Source: Himantopus leucocephalus
Taxonomy: Eukaryota > Chordata > Aves > Charadriiformes > Recurvirostridae
DNA: 64,000 nt
Direction of reading: 5' to 3'
NCBI GenBank assembly: GCA_003993805.1
Contig: RSEF01000003.1
Location: forward strand, 66,667,710 to 66,731,709
Shown here: piece by piece, positions 24,401 to 38,100 of the stretch
Position numbering within the stretch: position 1 is the first letter of the stretch
How the letters are laid out: the number at the start of each line of letters is the position of its first letter
Position numbers and translations under genes: made by a program
The notes under the pieces: generated by a model
Databases searched by the model: none
The model's input: the letters and a program-made list of their open reading frames with translations, nothing else
Told to the model about the DNA's origin: nothing

Positions 24401-27400
24401 ATAGGATTTCAAGAATTTTATATTTTTCACTTTTTAACTATTGCAGTTTTTAAACATACGTTAGTTCATTTTGTGAACTGGGTGTGTTTCATGGCTTCAG
24501 TTGCAGCACAGCATCTTCCCAGTTTTCCAGCAATACTGAACTGCGTTTTAGAACTAAATACATCATCTGGTACTGATGATAAGAGCTAGGAAAATTCAGC
24601 AATTAAAATGCCACCATCCAGGTCTGACTTCTTCAAGAAAACAAACAGCCTTTGCAGTGTTTTTGAATAAAGGCAATTTCAGTGACATTATTTTGTGATT
24701 TTGCTTCCAGATTATGTGCGTCTCTTGAAAACAATTCCATACATTTCAGTGATTAAAAAGAGACCAAACTTGGGGCCAGTAAACATTTTGTTCTCTGTTT
24801 CTGTAAGGAAAGAGATTAATTTAAAGGCTAATTTTACCTACTACTATAATGCACTGTACGTTGAAACAAGGGTAATATTTGGAAATTAAATTGAAAAGCA
24901 GTGTTTCCTTTCTGATCTGAAACTTTTATAAGCCCATCTTAACTTGTTAAATTTGCTCTTCCAGCCTGTCCTTCATAACTATGAGTTTAATTATTTTGTT
25001 TCTGGATTTTGATATTATCTTCAGTCAGACTCTTCATCAGCTCTTCATCAATTTATAATTTTAGAGTCAATCTTCCCAAAGAATGCTGAAGAATTGCATT
25101 TTAAATGTGTGATATCTTGAAATTAATAATCACATTTTATAGATTTTTGCTAAGCCAAAGGTCCCTCGGTTTCTTCTTTAGTCAGGTAGAGACTGTTAAA
25201 TACTTTCTGGTGCTAATCCAGTGTCAGTGGTTGATGAAAGATTTTGAAACTTATCCTGGGTATGAATGTCAAAGCCTAAAATCTTTTGATGTTTTCTTCA
25301 GTGGTGAAAAGATATCTCTAAAACAGAACATAACAATTCAGAAAAAGTAAACTCACCTATAACGTAGTTGATAGGCTTGATCATAGTGGTTGGAGTACAC
25401 AGACTGACTCTCCTGTTACGTCTGTATATTCTTTCCGTTGTATGTAGGATAATTCAGGTGTGGTTGAATACTTTTGCAGAGAAACAGGAAAAGAGAGAGT
25501 ACAAAGGAGCAAATTGTGTGTTTTCTTCTCTGTGGAACTTAAGCAAATCTCTTGCTTGAAAAAGAAGGTGGAAATGACAATTTTAACAAGAAACCTTTCT
25601 CTTGTAGCTGTCACTAATAATATAATGGCAGTAATTTAATTGCAATAGTAAGTACTAGAAGGTCAAAGATGTGTTTGGCATTAACCTTTTATTTTCATGA
25701 AGAAAAGAAAGAAGTCTCTAGGATCAATTATTTTAAATATTAGTTGGTGTTTTGGTTTTTTTTTATTTAGCCCTATTTCTATCTGTTTTCAGACCCAGTG
25801 CTGAAGAGTGAAAAATAAGAAAGGCAAAACACCATAAATTGTATTTGAAATTCAGACTATTTTAGGGTTTAGAATTTAAGCTTCTGTTGTGTTTTTCAGG
25901 ACATTCTGTGTATCAGCTCTGTATACATGGCTGTGAAGAGCCTGCCTAAAGTCAGTTGACTTCCACAGGCCAGACACCATCTGCCTGTTGTAACTGTTGG
26001 GATTGCATTCAAAAAAAAAAGTAAAGGCATATAAATCACAGTTTAGTAGTCACTCGTACCTTCAGAGATATTCCTCATGCACTTGACATGCCATCAACTA
26101 AAAATCTATCGTTTTCACTGCTTTTGAAGTAATTTAATGCAGGCTCACGTTAATACATTAATCCAACACTTTATTTTATCCTGTAAGAGAAATTTGATTA
26201 TTTTAGGTGTTTTCAATGAAATCCATAAAGATGTATAAATAACACTAAAAATAATTACTTCAGATACCCACTTTGTCTGCGTTCATGTAACTTTTCGTGT
26301 TACTTTTTTAGATTTTTACATTATTTGCATTTTGCTCCCATATCTACTATACCCATTTAATGCCAGTCATATTTCCTCCTCCAAATTCCAGAATGAACAA
26401 TGTTGTCCTCTGCAGATGTCATGCTTTCTATGACTACAAGCCAGAAGGATCTTCTGACACCTCTAGTCTGATCAGCTAATGCAGACCTGCCAAAAAGACC
26501 ACCTTCCCTGAAAAAATTTCAAAAACCTAAACAGTATTCTGAAAAATACTTGGTTGTCTGTCTTTCAAAAAACATATTTTATGCAAATGTATTATAAACA
26601 GAAAAGAAATGAGAGCACAAATCTTGATGACATTCCCTGGGATCTTACTTTACTGAAAACAGGTCTAATTAAAACAACGTGTTTAATAGTAATGGCCATC
26701 AATAGAGAGCTCAAAGAAAGACTAGTAGATGGATACATATTACTCAACTGTCAACTTTTTATTGTATTTATCAGGGAGGTAGATCAGAGATGTTGACCAC
26801 AAGAAGGCCTGAGCCTAATGGTTTTTCTTCACTGTTTTTCACATGAAGGGTAGCAACACCTCTTAGCCCCTCTAGAAGAGACATTAGCTTTCACCTACCA
26901 CAAGGGCTATGTTTTTTCCCCATTGACTTTTTCTTCAGTCAGAAAGAAACCCCTAGAAATCTGATATGCAACGGTATTTTTCTTGTCTCTTTGTTGATTT
27001 CCTTCAGCTTATGTCAGCTCTCAAATGCAAAACAATATGCTACAGAATGGCCTGCTTAGCAATGCATCCTTCCACCAGTTTTCTGGCCGTGGCTGCAGAG
27101 GAAAATGGGTGATCCCAATTTGAGATATCAACCCCTGCACCAACAAAAATAGCCTCTTGCTGGTGTTTCTGATTGTCACTAATCCTCAGCTCTCCTAAAG
27201 TAGTGGAGGAAGCAGTTATGAGACCACTGTAATAAAAAATGCCCAGTTCTTGCCTGGTACTGCCTGTATGCCCTGTGAATGTACTGAAAGAAAGGGGCAT
27301 ACATGCATATTTGTTAACATTAAAGCCAATTAGACAACTGATCACATGTATATGTCAGGCCAAAACCATAAATACAGTTAATTATTTTTTAAAAAATATA

Positions 27401-28835
27401 ATAAAAAGTAGGTGATAACCAGTGGGATACCTGCCTGCCAGGTGATTTTTCCCAATGCCCCTGATGATGAGTTACAACAAACAATTCAAAGAGCATCAAT
27501 AAAATGACAGACAGGTTAGGTTTCAGATGAGGTGAATTGATTGCTGATTACTTAAATCTCACTTCATGTGACAGAAGCTAACTCATAACATTATTGTGAT
27601 GTGAACACGGTAGAAAAAAGAGGAATGACAGGTGGAGGAAAAATTTAAGTATTGACTTGCAGGTGCATGAAACATGCCTATAACGCAATAGGAGTTGTCT
27701 TTAGTGCACAAAGTTGGCATGTATTCTGCAGTCAAGAAGACAGGAGAAGGAAAACTTAAGTAATTGTTATTCATTTCTTTTACCATCATAGCTAATAAGG
27801 GAGTTTTAAAAAAAAAACATTTCAGATAAAACATGAAAAATTCAGAGTAGGCTGTAATCAGAATGTATTTATTCTGTACAGATTTTCAGCAGTGAAGAGA
27901 TTTTGTTAAATGCCAAAAGGAACACACAGTCACTTGAGAATGAAGTAATATAATTTATGCAAAACATTTTACCACAAATGGTTCCTCGGTGATCCACCTT
28001 CTTTAGCAAGCAGACATAAAATCATTGGTCTTCAAAATTATGTTAAGACATTAATTATCTAATATAAGCTATCAAGAGTGGGATGCATAGAGTTCAACTG
28101 TCTATTTTTCTGTGGAAAAAAGTGATTGCAAATGTTAATGTCAGTTCTGTATTGGTAAAGAATAAACAGTCTGAATAATGACATAATTACTTTTTAGTTT
28201 CTGTCGTTACGGAAACACATTCATTTTGAGCGCACAGAAATCTTCCTCAGTATGACTCTTAGGTCATGCTCTTTTCAAATTTGCAAACACCTTTTTTAAA
28301 CCATAATAAGCAAAATATAAAACCTTCTGAAACAGACTGTGTTGAAAATCGGTAGCTTTCTGAAAGTACTTAACTGAAAAAGATGATTTTTTAAAAATTG
28401 CTGATGTAGCATAGACAAAGGAAAAATACTTCATCGGAGAATATGGTGAAGTATAGGAATTAATAAATCCTTTCCTTTCAGCTAGTTAACTGCAAGTTTT
28501 ATTCTTAGGAATGTAGGGTGTTGGTTTTTTTAGTATCTTGCTGTGTAGTGTATAGAAAAATGCTTCAAACACTAATTATCCAGTGAGATGAAAATTCTTT
28601 TACTAGCTTAGAATCATTTTGCCTTCTGGGGACAGCAACATTTGCAGTTTCAAATGTGGTTAAATGGAAGTGGTAGTTTACAGAGTGAAAGATACTGTAT
28701 ATTCTTCTTTGAATGTAAAATAACACCAGTAAGTATTGCTTAAATAAATGTAACTTTGACCACAATTTTGTAAATAAACAACTGCTGGTACAATCTTTTT
28801 TGTTTTCCTGCAGAACGAACACACTTTCTTCAGTG

Positions 28836-28918
28836 TGACACAAAGAAAAGTAACACAAAGAAATGAAGAAAACTGACACAAAGAAAAATAGCGAGGGTGT
28901 AAATAGCAAGGGTGTAAC
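28836..28918. repeat. 15-bp-period minisatellite made of two unit types
   Basis: TGACACAAAGAAAAG (28836-28850), TAACACAAAGAAATG (28851-28865), an 8-base spacer, TGACACAAAGAAAAA (28874-28888), then a different 15-mer pair, TAGCGAGGGTGTAAA (28889-28903) and TAGCAAGGGTGTAAC (28904-28918). Confidence 0.88.
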
Positions 28919-30369
28919 ACTTCAGGTTAATAAAACTAAAAGATAGCAGCTGTAGCTGCAGCCTTGCACAGAGGCAGGGTGCTGCTCCCTGCTGTAAGAA
29001 ACTGCATTGGAGCCTTAAAGTAAGAATAACCATGTTGTCTGTGGAGAAGAGAAGCCATATCAAGTTTTCTTCAGCTACCCCAAACTGCTGTGTTAAAACA
29101 GAAATGTACGTGGAAGCACAGTGGCGAGTAGAACTGGTTTAATAAATGGAGCTGCATCCTGTTTTTCTAGACAAAATGAGGCTACCTACCTGAGCTTACG
29201 TAGTGGAACTTAACTACCACAAAGCTAAGAAAAAAGTCTATTTTAAGCTGAAAGTCACACCTCTTGCATCAGCACAAGTACAATTATAACAAAACTAGCC
29301 CCGTAAAAACACAGAGTGAGTCGTAACACAAATGCAAGAGTTTTTTTGAAAGAGCATACTATAAAGTTAGCTGGCGCATTTGGAAAAGAGAAATCAGCTC
29401 TAAGGTCTCTCACCTTTATCTGAGGTATTGCAGACAAGCATTTTGTATTTAGACTACCTAGCTTGAATGTTAGAAAAGATTAAGCTTGTTTTTTTCAGTG
29501 TACAGTGATGTTCTTCTTCGTAAATAACGTTGCTGTGATGTTTTTAAGTACCTTCACCTGGGTATGGGCTGCGGCTCCTTGATATCACCAGTGGTGATCA
29601 CCAGCTTCCAGATGTACTGTGGAACAGTTCCCTTGGAGCAGATCAATAGGCTCAAACAGCTGCTAGTGACCATCCTCACTGATGGCACTTTGCCCCTATA
29701 CAAACCAGCTACTCAATGCTACCATTACACTACACAGAGGGAAACATAAAATTGCTGTTCAGGGGCAGCTCTTTGCCTAAAAAGGCGGCAGGTGTGTGCT
29801 TTTTCACATATGTTTAGTTTTGATTGGTGATACATTGATACTGAATGCTGCCCTGCCTTGTAGAGTGGATAAAAATATGCTTATGCTCGACAGTGGAATT
29901 TTTTTTCCAGCACATTTTCCAAACTAGTCTAAAGATATTTGCTGTTTCAAAAGATGTGTTTGCAGCTTTGTAGCATTCTTCCCACTTTCATCTGATGATG
30001 TAGCGATGTCACTAGGACTGTGTCTCTGCTGTTACGTGCAAAGTGTCCTGGAAGAGAGCCGTGAGGAGAAAGAGGAAAAAAAAAAAAGGCGTGTACAAGA
30101 ATGTGGAAAGCTGGGCCTAGGCACAGTTCTTTTGGGGGCCGGGGGGTTCTGGTGTAAATGTCATTCAGTTGAAGGCTCATCCTCATTGGTATGCTCAGCT
30201 GCTTTGCAGTGCTACAAGTAAGAGAAACAGTTATAAACCGAGCTTAACTCTCCAATTAAGCTGAATTTATGACATCTTTACAATACCAGTGCAGAACAAA
30301 GCAGCTGGAGACAGCGAGTAATTCTGGTCCTAACAATCCCTTTTTAGGCTTTATTTGGCATTTTTTAGT

Positions 30370-30387
30370 CAGGCAAAAGTTTGCCTG
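30370..30387. repeat. 8-bp-arm inverted repeat
   Basis: CAGGCAAA and TTTGCCTG separated by AG. Small, with no surrounding context that suggests a function. Confidence 0.7.
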
Positions 30388-31365
30388 TTTGTCTAAGATT
30401 AAATTTGGAGGCCTCTGACAGGCCTCTGAAGATTAAACAAAATTATACCATAGAACACATGTTCATAAATGCATAGACTTTAAATGTTTCTTTGTAACAT
30501 TATATTTTGAGCAGATTAATCCAATTTGGGTTCCTAGTGAACTCAAGACTCTCACTGATGTCAATAATTACCAGGATTGCACTTTAATTAGTTTTGCCTA
30601 TTAATTTTTTTTTTACAAAGAAGTAAATTGATTTTTATTTCCAAAATAAATTTAACAATTGCCTTCTGCCACAATTCTTACACTTGTGAATTCTATGTGT
30701 GGGTGACAAATCTTCCTTTGCCCTTAGCTACAAAGGTCCTGAAATATGGTCCTGAAATACCGATGTTTGTATAAAGAAGCATCAGTATCTTGATGTACAG
30801 TTCACAGCCTTACCGCTTTTCTTTGTGATTCCCAGCACAGAGGACAATTTGAAATAGTTATCAATTTATTTTTTGTGTGTGCGTGTGCATCTGTTCTTGA
30901 TTTGTGAGCCAGCTGCCTTTAGTAGACCCAAGCAGCAAAAACTGGTTGTTATTCCGAGTAAGACTCTCCTTTTTGATCTCGTAGGCTAGATCTGTACTAG
31001 TGAGTATGATGTTAGGACTCGTCTTGGGTCTGAGAGCGAGAGACATGCTACATCTGAGGTACCTATGGCTAAATTCTCTTCTCCCTAAGTACAGGGTGAT
31101 CTAGTCAATCCCCACGGTTGGGGGCAAACCCTGCCACGCACTGTCCTCTGGGCTGTGTCCAGGAGTTGGCTGGGGAGTGCTTGTTGGCTCAGGCCAGAGC
31201 TGTGCCTGCTAGTCTCATGCTAGATAAACAGAGTAGTTACTGCAATTGCATGCCAGAATTTGTGCCTCTCTCTTCTCCGGTTTAGCCTACCGTACCTGGA
31301 GCCATGGAGTAACGCAGTGGTGATTGCAGAACATTTGTCAGTGGGGCTGAAAGTTAGAGTCCTAA

Positions 31366-32115
31366 ATGAGAAGTTGCGTGTCAAAAATTAGAAAAGCTCA
31401 ATGGTCAAACTCAACAAGGAGGCCTGGTCCATGTCAGGACTGTTTCTGGCTTTTCTTTTGTGCTCCAACTAGCCAGGACCAGGGTCCAGGACGTGGATCT
31501 CCTCTGTGCTTGGAGACTGTCCTTACCGCCGACCTGCAAGATCAGCTGCTCGTGCTTTTTCTTTCTAGTCCTGAATCATGCTCTGTTTGCTACGGCAACA
31601 GCATTTCAACAGGCAGAATGGGAACTAGATGTCTCCGCATGCCCACAGCCTGGTGGCTGAGGCACGTTTCTGGGCAGTGGCGAATGCAGTCTTCGGCCCC
31701 AAAATTTAATGAGGAAATGGACTGTGAGGATCCTTCTCCTAGGACAATTGTACTCACTATGAAGGTATCATACAGAAGAGAAGGTAGAAAGTACCAGTTG
31801 GCAATTGGGGATGAAGAGTCTGGTCCACAGGCACTGCCCTTCACTTCAGCCATTGTAAACAATTGGGTTTGTTCCTTCATTGCTTTGCCATGGTTTTGTT
31901 TACACATCATCAGTTGTGGAACTAAATTGTTTTCAGTTTTTAAGCAGAGCTCAGAATTATGCTGTCTGACACTCAAAGAGTTGCTTGATGTCAGGGGCCG
32001 GCAAAAACGGGGTAAGAAACTTATGAAATCTTCCATGAAGCAGTTTCATTTCAAAATTGGACTTGACCTTAGTCAAACAGGAAACAATAGTGCAATAGCA
32101 CAGCAACAAAATTAA
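31366..32115 (+). other. Unexplained 249-codon open frame
   Basis: An ATG-initiated frame of 249 codons in sequence that is not strongly GC-rich, which is longer than expected by chance here. A 148-codon frame is also open on the opposite strand at 31590-32036. The translation shows no domain, signal peptide, membrane segment or repeat that I recognise. There is no obvious promoter island or nearby exon partner. It could be chance, a decayed repeat or a lineage-specific transcript. I do not call it a gene. Confidence 0.2.
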
Positions 32116-35100
32116 ACCTGCAAGTAAATGGCTACAGGTTGGAAAACAAATTTGTGGGAGAATGTGTGGTATGTATTTGTATAGCTGAACATACAAAAGA
32201 TCTGAATTCTCCTAGCAGCAGTGTCTGGATCCAGAGCTTTGATTTAGATTGTGTTCCTCTGAGGACGCTGTTCCATATATATATAAAACTGAATTTAGCA
32301 ATTAAATGGGAACTTCTCCATTCTGGGCCCACAAATACCTTTTCATAACAAAGTACTAGATTTTGGGTTTGGAAGTCCTCTCTCTGGAAAGATTTGATTC
32401 CAGGTTTCCAGTTCTAGCATTTCTCTGATGGCTTGAAGTCTGCTGTATTATACATAGAAAAAAGTCTGACTGAACCTAGCAGGGATATGAATTGCTATAT
32501 GCATAACTAAGTGATTAATGCGGTTTTATACAGCATTACCTATATTCTGGCATATCATAAATCAGTGGAACCAAGTACGTGCATTAATATCATAAATACT
32601 GTTTTTCCAGTGTCAGTCCTGATTTGCCTATTATCTTCTCAGGTCAACAAATCTACGTATAGACGTGAAGAGAAAAACCTCTTCTTAGGATGCCTCCTGA
32701 AAGCCATTGCTGCAAGCAGATAGAACATATAGATCCTTTTCCAAATCTAAATGAAATTTTAATACTTTAATACATTTTTCCATACATGAAGAGCATCATG
32801 TGATTCCAAATATTCTTCCAATCTTTAAGGTTTCATAAGCTTCTGAAAATTATTAGCCAAGTTCTCACCCTATACTTATGCAAAAGACAATGAGGATACT
32901 GAGGATACTTTGGTGATGGCTAACTTTTCAACTCCCTAGTTAACTCTTCCTCCCATCAGGAAATACATTCATAGATTATATTGGGTAGTGTCTAATCACT
33001 TGCATTTGTTTTTTCATGTGCTTGAATTTTCCTCTTAGATGCGTACAATGAAAGCTACAAATATAACTTAAGGCATAAAATGCCCATGACATCTAATTCA
33101 GTGCCTCAGAGACTTGGACTTTTTCAGGTGATACAGTTCTGTAAAGCAACATGCTCAGAAGTTACTGAGATGTAAGTTTAATATACATTCGTGTCTTGCA
33201 TTTCTTGTTAATAAAGTTTATGCTTGAAATACAACCAATCTTTCTTGTTACTCAACTTAAAGGTTACAGTCTCCAAAAGAATCAGAATCTTTTCTGAATT
33301 TTGTAGGATTAGTTGCAACTTCAGCATCTATTATCTTTGTAAACCAATATCTTCACTATGTAATATGTTATATAAATACAGCTTGTCTTTAACAAGATGT
33401 CTTCTCCCATTGACTGCCAAATGAAGCACAACAAAAATGTTAAAAAAAGAATCCTCAATAGCTACATGAGTAGCTGGACACTCACTCCTGAGATCAGTAA
33501 AATGTCTGGCAAGGAAAATATGGACTGAGCCCTAGCACTCATTCACATGTCAAAGCCAAAATAGAAAACATAATTCATAGTGGAGTGCCAGGACAAGAGT
33601 GCCGGAAAGGCATTCTTGTAAATACGTGCTACAAAACTGTACCACTCTTCACCTTCTCTGTTGCTTTCATGTTCAGCTCAACTACATAGCTATAAAACAG
33701 TGTGCCTGAATGCAACTCAGGGATGTGTATGTCTTCTCCTGTGAACAGATGCAGAGCCAAACACCAGCCCCTGTACCAGTGTGTGGACATATTGCACAGC
33801 TGGAAGAGCAATTGCAGCTATTAAGGAAAAGCACGTGGTTCTCCTACAGGGTTACCTGAAAGCTTGATTTGTAGTGTAAAAGTGTGTTTTAAACATGATT
33901 TTGACCACATTAAATTTTGCAAACTAAAGACAATGTAAATTTAATAGTGGAGCTTAAGCTCTCTGAGGTCTTAGCTGAATGACATACATGAGCTGTCAAA
34001 AATAGGTGATTAGTGCAAAATCAAATTGTGGGAGGTTCTGTACATTTAAGTCACTGCCTGACACTTGGGTGCCCACACACTCAGAAAAAGCAGTGTGGGG
34101 AGCTGAACAATGTAATAATCCTCTATTACCTGCCTAAAAAGGGGTCAGGAATACGTACTGCACTGTCAAAATCTTTACAGTCTGAGGTGCATAGAGTTGA
34201 TCACGGGCAGGAGGCAAAAAGGGGAAAGGAGAAGGACAAAAGGAGAAGTTCCCCCACCTTCAAGGCAACAATAACACCTTACCTCGCCTCATATTCCCCC
34301 TAACTGCAGGCTCAGCTGAAAAAATGCTGGAGTATATAATAGGGACAACACCCCATAGGCAAGAGCCTGTAAATCTTTGCAGTCCCTGAAGCATGAGCTC
34401 CATGGGCTCGGCATTCATCGCACTTGACAGTTTTTCAGGGCTGCCTTGAGGTGCGTGAGGCACGGCTTGAGCAGGCGTGGGAGCATATGCAGATTTTAGG
34501 GAAATGGGATTTCAAAAAGAGACCTTAGATATTTGCATGCATAAAATCTACTTATTTTCTACAATCAAGGGGGATTAATTCTGATGTACATTTATATTTT
34601 AAAAAAAAAAATGAAAACCCAGAATGGTTCTTAATTCCTTTTGAAATAAGCAAAATTGAAGGTGCTTCATACCTTTTGTAAAATCTAGTCCTTTTTTCCC
34701 CACACACATACACTGATGGCTTTAGCACTTACCAGACCTCTACAAACAAGCATCTAGACATCACAAAACTACAGTGAAGTTCATACAGAAATCATGACCC
34801 TCACTTTGCAGACAAGGTAACTGACTCCAAGACATTAAGACCAAGCCGTTACCCTAAATCTGAACACCTGCAGACATACTTAATAACAAACAGGTGATGT
34901 AAGAGTTATCAGGACTGAAAACATCAAAGTACTACTTAAGGTCTGTGGAGATAGATGCCCAAGTCTGAAAACAGTGTTGAAGTTCATGTTCAGTTTCCAA
35001 ACATTTAAACCATGCATAGTAATATTTATTTATCTGAATGTGTTTACAGACACTTTAAATTTGTTAATTTTTTAGAAATTTTTTCCATGAGACAAAGTTA

Positions 35101-38100
35101 CCTTTTTCAGTAGGTTTGCCTTTTGCTGCTTTTAGAAAAGGAGTTACGCCTGGGCTAACAAATTTCCATTTAATAATGCATGGATTTTCCTCTTATGAAG
35201 CTAGATAGTTTTTCCATCACTTGTACTTCAGTATTTCTGAAACCAGGTGTTAATTTTCAGGGGGATAGGAGGTTTCCAAGCAGCTGCCAGGACTAATATA
35301 GCAGCCAGCAGTAAACGCTGAATAAGCTTAGGTACAAAATCTATACCATCTGGTTTCAGGAGTCCCCAGCCAAAAAACGTGAGGCCAGTTCCTTTCATGT
35401 CCAGAAATCTTCCCGTTCATTGGGAATTGTGAAATGGATCTTACCTTTGCATTACCTTTTAATTCACAACTCAGAGGAAGATTCAAATAATGGTCTTAAG
35501 AAAACATTGCTTAACTGTAAAATGGGAAACTAAGTAATATGCTCAGGTTTCATAATAAGACAGATGAACGCTATTTGACAAGCTGAGATCAAAGTCCTTG
35601 CTCAGCCTCACAGTAGTCCAGTTTTCCAAGCTGCTCTTTCTCAAGGTCAATGATAGCTACCAGTGCCCAAGACAGAAAAAAAAGTCCCTCAGAGGAATGG
35701 TCTCCCTAGACCAGTAAGTCAATAGGGAGATACAGAATGAAACCCTTCAGGCTTTTTTGAAGACCAGGGAAGTAAGGAATGAGGTCCCTCTTGTCTGCCA
35801 GTGAGGAAATTCTTCCGGTTCGCTAGGTGTCTGAAGAGGTCGACTAAGTTCTACATAAAAAATTGCTATACTGAAAATTTTGATAGAAGGGTAACTTAAG
35901 AGTGACTTTGTTCACAGACATGTGAATTCATACATGAGCATGAAGGCGTAGATGTAGCTTGGGCCACTCTAGAGATACCCGAGGAGATCCAAGCAACAGA
36001 ACTTCCACTGAAGAAGTGTGGAAAAAGAGTGCATCCTGCAATTTTTAAAGTCCAAATCATTTCACCCTCTCTCTCAGGCAGTCATTTATAGCTATACATA
36101 ATCCTCAGGGTCACTTTCTTATCAAAGCCCTGAAGGTACCAAGCTACCATCCCATCCAAAGAGTCGTTAATATCTCTTAGCTTTTTATGTCTGGGTTATA
36201 TATAAAAAATTGCATATAATAGGAAACCATACAAGCCTATTTTTCTTTTTCTATCATCACTGCTTTCAACACACTGATTAAATCATTGCTTTAACTGGAA
36301 GATTAAACCCTTTTGAGAAGAGACTGCCACATTACTGTATTTGGCTAGAACAGAGTATTCCCCAGTCCATAGGCACTATCACAATGCAGATAAAACAGCA
36401 CTGGTAGTGCTGTTGCAGTCCTGGTAGCCGTGGGTTTGTCTACACTGCTGTATAGCAAGATTGCCCTGAGCTCCATACAGCAGGTTAGAATAGCTCTATC
36501 ATCTGATCTAGCAGCAGGTTTAACTGGAGGCACTTTTAAAGATGGGCAGATCAGACTAAACTGAGTCAGAAAAAATATAATTTCAAAAGTCTGATATTTT
36601 CTCTCAGCACCAATCTCCAGGAGACCTAATGTTCTGAGGATTCATTCTGACTCCTTTGTGGCTGGTAGTCAAAATATTTTCTTGTATCCGTGTCTAGTAA
36701 TAGTAAAGTGATGATCCTTCCAATCATATACACTGCAATAACGTTTGATCATAGATTCCAGCCGGAGGGCATTCTGAAGCAACAGTTTCACATAACCAGA
36801 CTATTTTATTACGCACTGTGAATAATCATTTCAGTAAAGGCAGTGATTTTGCTGTATTCATGCCCTGGAACAATAGTGCTAGTATAAATCCCAAGATAGC
36901 ACTCAGTGTACTTTAAGAAAGAACTTTAGTCACCTTAAAAAAATTTAAAAGGCTGTGATCCAAAGTACCACTTATCTCTGAATGTATGATAAATTGTTGA
37001 TAGAGAAGAGTCTTCTGTACTGCATCCATGAAGCATCTGTAAGTGATAACTTAGGCAACTGTAGTGCACTGATAATTTTCAAAACGGCAACAAAACACAC
37101 ATGAAAATACTGACCAGTCCCTGGCTAACAGACCAGACCCTATTCCAGAGCTGTGTTGCCTCACTCTGAAGCTGTAGGCTCCACATATAAAAAGTAGGAC
37201 TAGTCCACAGACTGCAAAACCACTTAAAGAACAGACATGCCACAAAGTTCAACCAGATCCAACAGGCTTTCCTGTTACTAATATTCATCTATTTCTTTAT
37301 TTAATGTATTTATAAGGATCTTCCTATTTGACTATTTCTGATACTATAAAAGGTTCGGGGACTAAATGATACCAAAAACCATGGATCTTTTTTTCACATT
37401 ATCTGGCCTAGTTCCCAAAATTCGCAGAACACTTTTAATACCAGAGAGAAAATATTTCAGTGGAAGCAAGTACAAGCACAGCCTCTATCCAAGAAGAAGC
37501 AGCAGCAGAAATTTTATCACTCACTCTTCTTCAGTGTTAACAGCCAGAGGGAATACACACTGGAAATCAATTTTCTTTTACGGGAACTTGATGTGGGTAG
37601 TTGCTTGATGTGTTCAGCTTCTGTATGGCCCAGATTCAACAAGACACTTAAAAGCGTGGCTGACTTTATTCATGTGGGTATTTAGGTATGTGCTTAAGTA
37701 CCTTGCTGAATTGGGGCTTATGTTAGGTCATAAGTATTTACTAGGTCAGGCATCCAGGCTAAAAATTTCTCTGTTTTTCCTAGTTACACTGAAGATAAGT
37801 CCAGTTCCACAGTACATTTGGAAGTGCCTGCAATGAATTTATCAGGTGATATTACCCAATGCAATGGAGAATACATTCTTGTTCTGTTGCAGAAACGTAA
37901 TCATTTGCCCCCTCAGTACAGACCCTGCAGACACCTGAGAGGATCTATGTGGGCCAAACTTCGAACACAGAGGATAATAGAGTACCATTTCATTTAAATA
38001 TTTATGCTGCCACAGTATCCAGCGGTTGCAGCCAGTCTTATGCCCTGTTGTGTTAGGCGCCATAGAGAAGCATGAGGTCCCTGCTCCAAGTAATTTACTT

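Larger units (their letters stand above)
21921..31365. other. Intergenic flank upstream of CENPW, no gene seen
   Basis: GC content falls through about 22.4 kb and then stays low. Open frames are short (maximum about 114 codons) and unlike known proteins. It contains the 15-bp-period minisatellite at 28836-28918 and a short hairpin at 30370-30387. No CR1 copy is evident here. Confidence 0.6.

Noticed and set aside
28565..29063. Overlapping minus-strand frames with Phe/Leu/Cys-rich repeated peptides
   Set aside because: They are translations of the 15-bp minisatellite and A-rich sequence, not proteins.
36415..36480. TTTGTCTACACTGCTGTATAGC, reminiscent of an ancient reptile repeat
   Set aside because: The match is too short and the partner inverted half is not visible.
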